Positions 62,381-64,000 of a DNA stretch of 64,000 nt are shown in pieces (within the stretch, counting starts at the first letter, position 1; each line of letters opens with the position of its first letter). Below the pieces are notes generated by a model. It saw nothing but the letters and a program-made list of their open reading frames with translations, made no database searches and had not been told where the DNA came from. The position numbers and the translations under genes were made by a program. Origin of the DNA: Aquabacter sp. L1I39 (lineage in GTDB: Bacteria; Pseudomonadota; Alphaproteobacteria; Rhizobiales; Xanthobacteraceae); NCBI RefSeq assembly GCF_017742835.1, contig NZ_CP072392.1:2850387-2914386 (forward strand), written 5' to 3'.

Positions 62381-63246
62381 GGTCTCACCTTCTGAAGGGG
62401 GCGGGGCGCCTGGCGCCCGGTGCGGGGGAGGGGGGTAGAGCGGGACGGGCTGCCCTGGGGCGCTGCCGTCGGATGGGAAAGGGACTGCGTCAGCAGCGCC
62501 GATTCGCGCTTCAACAGGGGAATGAGCTCGGAATGGCGGCTCTCGGGCAGGCGGCTTTCCACCGCGGCGATGGAGAGCGCGCCCACCGCGCGCCCGTCCG
62601 CGCCAACCACGGCCACGCCGACGCCCCAGGAGCCGGCCATGACCAGGCCGGGATTGAAGGCGTAGCCGCGAAGCCGTGTATCGGCCACCAGCGCACGCAG
62701 GCGCTCGGGCGAATAGGCCGGATAGTGCTGCGCCAGCACCTCGCCATTCGTTACGATGATGCGTTCCACCTCCGCGTCCGGGAGGCTCGAGAGGAGGGCA
62801 AGGCTGCCCGCCCCGACGCCCAGCGGATGCCGGTCACCCGCCTGGAGCACATGGGTGCGCAGCGGAAATGGTCCCTCCTCCCGATGGAGGCACACCGAAT
62901 AGGTGTCGCGGGGAACGGAGAGGAAGACGGTGTCGCCGGTCTCGCGGGCAAGGCGCGCCAGCCCATCGAGCGACAAGGCGTGAATGCCGAAGCGCGCGGA
63001 GGCCAGGGTCCCTAGGATAAAGGCCTCAGGGCCGATATGATACCGGCGTGATACCTCGTCCTGGTCCAGAAGACCTGAACGAACGAGGGCCAAAAGAACA
63101 CGCCGTGCCGTCGGCTTGGGGAGGCGGGATTGAACCACCAGATCGGACAGCCGCGCGCCGGCGGTGCCCGCACGGCCAACCATCAGCAGGAGCGCGATGG
63201 CGCGCTCGATGCTTTGCGTGCCGCCACTGGACGGATCGTCACCCAC
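62377..63246 (-). CDS. IclR-family transcriptional regulator
   Basis: Encodes 289 residues. The N-terminal winged helix (SIERAIALLLMVG, RLSDLVVQSRLPKPTARRVLLALVRSGLL) is followed by the IclR effector domain with VGAGSLALLSSLPDAEVERI and FNPGLVMAGSWGVGVAVVGADGRAVGALSIA. The last 35 residues are a Pro/Arg-rich tail not usual for the family. GTG start with GAGGG upstream. It probably controls itself, its catabolic operon and the divergent TRAP gene through two matching palindromes in the gap. Confidence 0.9.
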   Translation of the reverse strand: MGDDPSSGGTQSIERAIALLLMVGRAGTAGARLSDLVVQSRLPKPTARRVLLALVRSGLLDQDEVSRRYHIGPEAFILGTLASARFGIHALSLDGLARLARETGDTVFLSVPRDTYSVCLHREEGPFPLRTHVLQAGDRHPLGVGAGSLALLSSLPDAEVERIIVTNGEVLAQHYPAYSPERLRALVADTRLRGYAFNPGLVMAGSWGVGVAVVGADGRAVGALSIAAVESRLPESRHSELIPLLKRESALLTQSLSHPTAAPQGSPSRSTPLPRTGRQAPRPLQKVRP

Positions 63247-63268
63247 GCGGGACCCTCGTTTCTCCCCA

Positions 63269-63285
63269 GATCCAGCATATGGACC
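63269..63285. promoter_or_regulatory. Candidate IclR operator, proximal to the regulator gene
   Basis: GATCCAGCATATGGACC: TCCA and TGGA in dyad around a five-base centre, with one further matching outer base. It sits 23 bases upstream of the regulator's start codon, where binding would block its own promoter. Same length and layout as the second site. Confidence 0.5.
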
Positions 63286-63387
63286 TGAATTGTTGTTGTA
63301 TCCGGCTCATGATGCCAGTAATTGCAACGACCATAGCCCCCTTGCCTTGAACCAGCAAGTGGGTCAGCATGAGTGTTACAAACAATG

Positions 63388-63404
63388 GGTCCATATGATG
63401 GACC
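63388..63404. promoter_or_regulatory. Candidate IclR operator, proximal to the TRAP gene
   Basis: GGTCCAT-ATG-ATGGACC is a perfect 7-bp inverted repeat with a three-base spacer, followed by CTGAA as in the other site. It lies 54 bases before the TRAP binding-protein start codon. TGGA/TCCA dyads are common in IclR-family operators. Confidence 0.55.
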
Positions 63405-63458
63405 TGAAAATATGGGAACGCCGGTCCGTCCCGGACCACAAGACTGGAGGAGCATGAC

Positions 63459-64000
63459 ATGTCGTTGAGCCGTCGCGCGTTGTTGAAGGCGGGTGCCGCG
63501 GGTGCGCTGGTGGGTGGCGTTTGCGCGCCGTTCGTGGCTCGCGCCCAGAGCGCGGAATTCTCCTACAAGTACGCCAACAACCTGCCCGTCACCCACCCCA
63601 TGAACGTGCGGGCGAACGAGATGGCGGAGGCCATCAAGCAGCAGACCAATGGCCGCGTGGAGATCAAGATCTTCCCGTCGAGCCAGCTCGGTGGCGACAC
63701 CGACATGCTGAGCCAGCTGCGCTCCGGCGGCGTGGAATTCTTCACCCTCTCGCCGCTGATCCTCTCGACCCTGGTGCCCAACGCCTCGGTCAGCGGCATC
63801 GGCTTCGCCTTCCCGGACTACGACACCGTGTGGAAGGCCATGGATGGCGAGCTCGGAACCTATGTGCGCGGGCAGATCGCCAAGTCCGGCATCGTGGCCA
63901 TGGACAAGATCTGGGACAACGGCTTCCGCCAGATCACCACCTCCACCAAGCCCATTGCCACGGCTGAGGACCTCAAGGGCCTGAAGATCCGCGTGCCGGT
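63459..64000 (+). CDS. TRAP transporter substrate-binding protein (DctP), 3' end outside window
   Basis: The first 180 residues are present. The signal SRRALLKAGAAGALVGG with SRRxLLK looks like a twin-arginine export signal; the mature protein begins near AQSAEFSYKY. The DctP fold is recognisable by NNLPVTHPMNVRANEMAEAI, VEIKIFPSSQLGGDTDMLSQL and EDLKGLKIRVP. It would bind a carboxylic acid in the periplasm for DctQ/DctM permeases, presumably encoded just beyond the window. GGAGGAG lies seven bases before the ATG. Divergent from the IclR/catabolic operon. Confidence 0.9.
   Translation, partial: MSLSRRALLKAGAAGALVGGVCAPFVARAQSAEFSYKYANNLPVTHPMNVRANEMAEAIKQQTNGRVEIKIFPSSQLGGDTDMLSQLRSGGVEFFTLSPLILSTLVPNASVSGIGFAFPDYDTVWKAMDGELGTYVRGQIAKSGIVAMDKIWDNGFRQITTSTKPIATAEDLKGLKIRVP

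Overview
The window is high-GC DNA from an alphaproteobacterium, most likely a member of the Hyphomicrobiales. That rests on codon use, the imp-type type VI secretion layout with two TssC paralogues, a PrpE-type synthetase, a BacA-like ABC protein and a GGAACC-type general-stress promoter. Placement near Xanthobacter/Azorhizobium is a guess. I saw no tRNA, rRNA, insertion sequence or CRISPR array.

Positions 1-26400 are a housekeeping and accessory mosaic. They hold a DUF1328 gene cut by the window edge, a lipid-kinase-like protein, a double UspA stress protein, a membrane glycosyltransferase with a ChbG/HpnK deacetylase, an MBL hydrolase and a small exported protein. PrpE and a second acyl-CoA synthetase are divergent. 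Next come a BacA-like ABC exporter/importer, a ClC antiporter, an HPP protein, a diguanylate cyclase, a DUF1499 protein and an HAD phosphatase. Extensin-like and L,D-transpeptidase genes, CorA, an SDR, PdxH, a surface-antigen-like lipoprotein, a class B DnaJ and ThiC behind a TPP riboswitch complete the region.

Positions 26447-53281 are one complete type VI secretion system. All 13 core components are present: TssA, B, C, D(Hcp), E, F, G, H(ClpV), I(VgrG), J, K, L and M. A second TssC, TagJ, an FHA protein and a PAAR tip are also there. Nearly everything reads leftwards from clpV to tssG; only tssJ is divergent. Two SAM-dependent methyltransferases sit inside the run, one between PAAR and hcp and one after tssG. 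A 136-residue orphan and a 203-residue accessory protein are further non-core members.

Positions 53416-58685 hold a phospho-signalling block: a translationally coupled PP2C / coiled-coil / MinD-ParA-like operon and, beyond thyA and an msrQ-like gene on the other strand, a Ser/Thr kinase. With the FHA protein of the secretion cluster these could form a kinase-phosphatase-FHA switch. The MinD-like ATPase and coiled-coil partner are the least expected part and the best candidates for something undescribed.

Positions 58778-64000 are a catabolic unit: an IclR regulator, a thiolase, an acyl-CoA ligase and an SDR in an overlapping operon, divergent from a TRAP transporter binding protein cut by the window end. 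Two 17-bp near-palindromes lie between the divergent genes and are probably IclR operators.
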